Source of the DNA: Ideonella sp. MAG2
GTDB taxonomy: Bacteria; Pseudomonadota; Gammaproteobacteria; Burkholderiales; Burkholderiaceae_C
Length of the DNA stretch: 64,000 nucleotides
Direction: 5' to 3'
Assembly: GCA_004359425.1 (NCBI GenBank)
Contig: PTEU01000001.1
Span: 1,019,733-1,083,732, forward strand
The translations under genes and the position numbers were made by a program. A model generated the notes under the pieces. That model searched no databases, was not told the DNA's origin, and was given only the letters and a program-made list of their open reading frames with translations. Positions 63,080 through 64,000 of this stretch are shown one piece after another (positions within the stretch are counted from its first letter, which is position 1; each line of letters opens with the position of its first letter).

Positions 63080-63934
63080 TCAAAACAGCCTGTCAAGTGC
63101 TTGGGTGCTGGTGGCCAGGCGCACGCCTTGGGCTTGCATGGTGTCAAAAAACGTTTGCGCGGCTGGCTCAAAACCGGTGACGGGGCTCATGCAGTCTGTC
63201 AACAGCACAATGCGTTGGGGCCGCCCACTGGGCAGGTGGGCGACCAGGTGCTCCACACTGGCCCTGACGCAGTGGCTGCTGGCCTGCCCGGCCACCAGCA
63301 GCAGCTCGGCAGTGTCCAGGTGGGCCAAGGCAGCCTCTTGTAGGCCGGTGTCAGGGTCGGTGAGGTCGGGCACTTCGGCTTGAAAGGCGCTGTAGTGTTC
63401 CGTCCAGGGGTTCAGGCCCTTGAACAGGTAGCGCACAGCTTGTTGCTGGTGTTGTTCCCAGGCTTGGGCAGCCTGGGCAATGTCGGCATGCAGATTGTGG
63501 CCCCAAGTGCCAGTCACGCAGTGGGTGGGCCACACCATCAATTGGTAGCGGCCGGTGGCTTCCAGGGTGTCCAGGTAGCTGAGAACCTTGGGCCGCGCTG
63601 CGGCTGAGCGGGGGCTGTACTCGCCCGCCCGCACCTGGGCTGCGGTGATGCTGGTAAAGGGCGCAACAGGCTGCTCGCCCCGGCTCCACCAAAAGGCCGG
63701 GTGGGCGATGTCAAACACATGGTGGGAATCCAGGGTGATGGTGACGCTCAAGAGGGCGCGCTGGGCCTGGCGCATGAAACCGGCCAAGCGCTGCATGTCT
63801 TGGTGGGCACCGGCCACCGGTAGGGCGGGTGCCATGGGCTGGCTGGTGTGAGGGTCCCTGGGCCACCAATCGGGAGGCAGGTCGCAGAAATCGTTCTGGG
63901 GGTCGATGATGAGCAGTTGAATCGAGCTGGTCAT
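63080..63934 (-). CDS. pncA: nicotinamidase (isochorismatase fold), long form
   Basis: 284 residues. The catalytic Asp is in [12 protein letters not shown], metal-binding residues in [15 protein letters not shown], and the nucleophile Cys in [15 protein letters not shown]. Hydrolyses nicotinamide to nicotinate, entry to the salvage path completed by pncB and nadE. It has inserts that make it longer than E. coli PncA. First gene of the minus-strand NAD operon. Confidence 0.92.
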   Translation of the reverse strand: MTSSIQLLIIDPQNDFCDLPPDWWPRDPHTSQPMAPALPVAGAHQDMQRLAGFMRQAQRALLSVTITLDSHHVFDIAHPAFWWSRGEQPVAPFTSITAAQVRAGEYSPRSAAARPKVLSYLDTLEATGRYQLMVWPTHCVTGTWGHNLHADIAQAAQAWEQHQQQAVRYLFKGLNPWTEHYSAFQAEVPDLTDPDTGLQEAALAHLDTAELLLVAGQASSHCVRASVEHLVAHLPSGRPQRIVLLTDCMSPVTGFEPAAQTFFDTMQAQGVRLATSTQALDRLF

Positions 63935-63972
63935 GCAAGTCTCCTTGGAGATGGGACGATGAACGCACTATA

Positions 63973-64000
63973 ACTTAGAAAGTTGCAACAGTAAACTAAG
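63973..64000. promoter_or_regulatory. inverted-repeat operator before pncA
   Basis: ACTTAG (63973-63978) and CTAAG (63996-64000, cut by the window end) flank an inner palindrome GTTGCAAC (63982-63989). The outer arms match those at 58899-58946. Lies about 40 bp upstream of the pncA start, where a repressor would act. Confidence 0.6.

Noticed and set aside
1-64000. Prophage, integrative element or transposon
   Set aside because: No integrase, transposase, phage structural gene, terminal repeats or tRNA attachment site seen; gene content is largely core/accessory metabolism.
1-64000. tRNA or rRNA genes
   Set aside because: Looked for T-loop and cloverleaf-like patterns by eye; none convincing.

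Overview
The window reads as chromosomal DNA of a high-GC betaproteobacterium, most likely Burkholderiales and close to Comamonadaceae. This is inferred from gene families and overall composition; there is no rRNA marker here. Genes are dense, mostly in short operons with ATGA start/stop overlaps. I saw no phage, integrase, transposase, CRISPR array, rRNA or tRNA.

Layout. 1-8.3 kb: a minus-strand polyol uptake and catabolism operon (smoE-F-G-K ABC transporter, D-arabinitol/mannitol-type dehydrogenase, SDR polyol dehydrogenase, a broken AraC regulator, and xylulokinase cut by the window edge). A block of palindromic and tandem repeats lies between smoE and smoF. 8.6-12.7 kb: a porin, a PstS-like periplasmic protein and a GGDEF-GGDEF-EAL protein in one operon. 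12.8-19.8 kb: RlmI-type methyltransferase, a collapsed two-component pair, an esterase lipoprotein, a hybrid sensor kinase, an Lrp regulator and glmS. 19.9-23.3 kb: a secreted hypothetical protein, a lone AAA ATPase and a complete hipB-hipA module with a strong palindromic operator. 23.4-35 kb: a MaoC-like hydratase, then the yfaA-T-S-Q-P (mag-type) alpha-2-macroglobulin operon with two yfaP copies. 35-42.4 kb: an MFS-TruD chimera, MarR/thioesterase, a second hipBA, TetR/quinone oxidoreductase, a nuclease-like protein and an HD-hydrolase fragment. 42.4-57.8 kb: acyl-CoA synthetase (broken), a TetR-ABC1 kinase operon, a peptide-type solute-binding protein, a possible leader-peptide attenuator before a broken aminotransferase, a luciferase-like oxidoreductase, a damaged methyltransferase, GST genes, a Bug receptor and a split chromate transporter. 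57.8-64 kb: an NAD/ADP-ribose cluster (NADAR, macrodomain, KptA remnant, ADP-ribosylation/crystallin J1-like protein, NadM-Nudix, NadE, PncB, PncA) with similar CTTAG/CTAAG inverted-repeat operators at both outer promoters.

The most striking feature of the window as a whole is about a dozen genes carrying internal or gene-to-gene deletion scars. Two conserved halves are joined with the middle missing, often out of frame: araC, a response regulator/histidine kinase pair, MFS-truD, hipA2, quinone oxidoreductase, HD hydrolase, acyl-CoA synthetase, DUF2867, aminotransferase, SAM methyltransferase, kptA and nadE-nadM. One junction (MFS-truD) consists of a 34-bp sequence also found 5.3 kb away in the macroglobulin gene. 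Either this genome is losing genes through many short deletions, or the assembly collapsed repeatedly. Damage to nadE, normally an essential gene, makes the artefact explanation a serious one.
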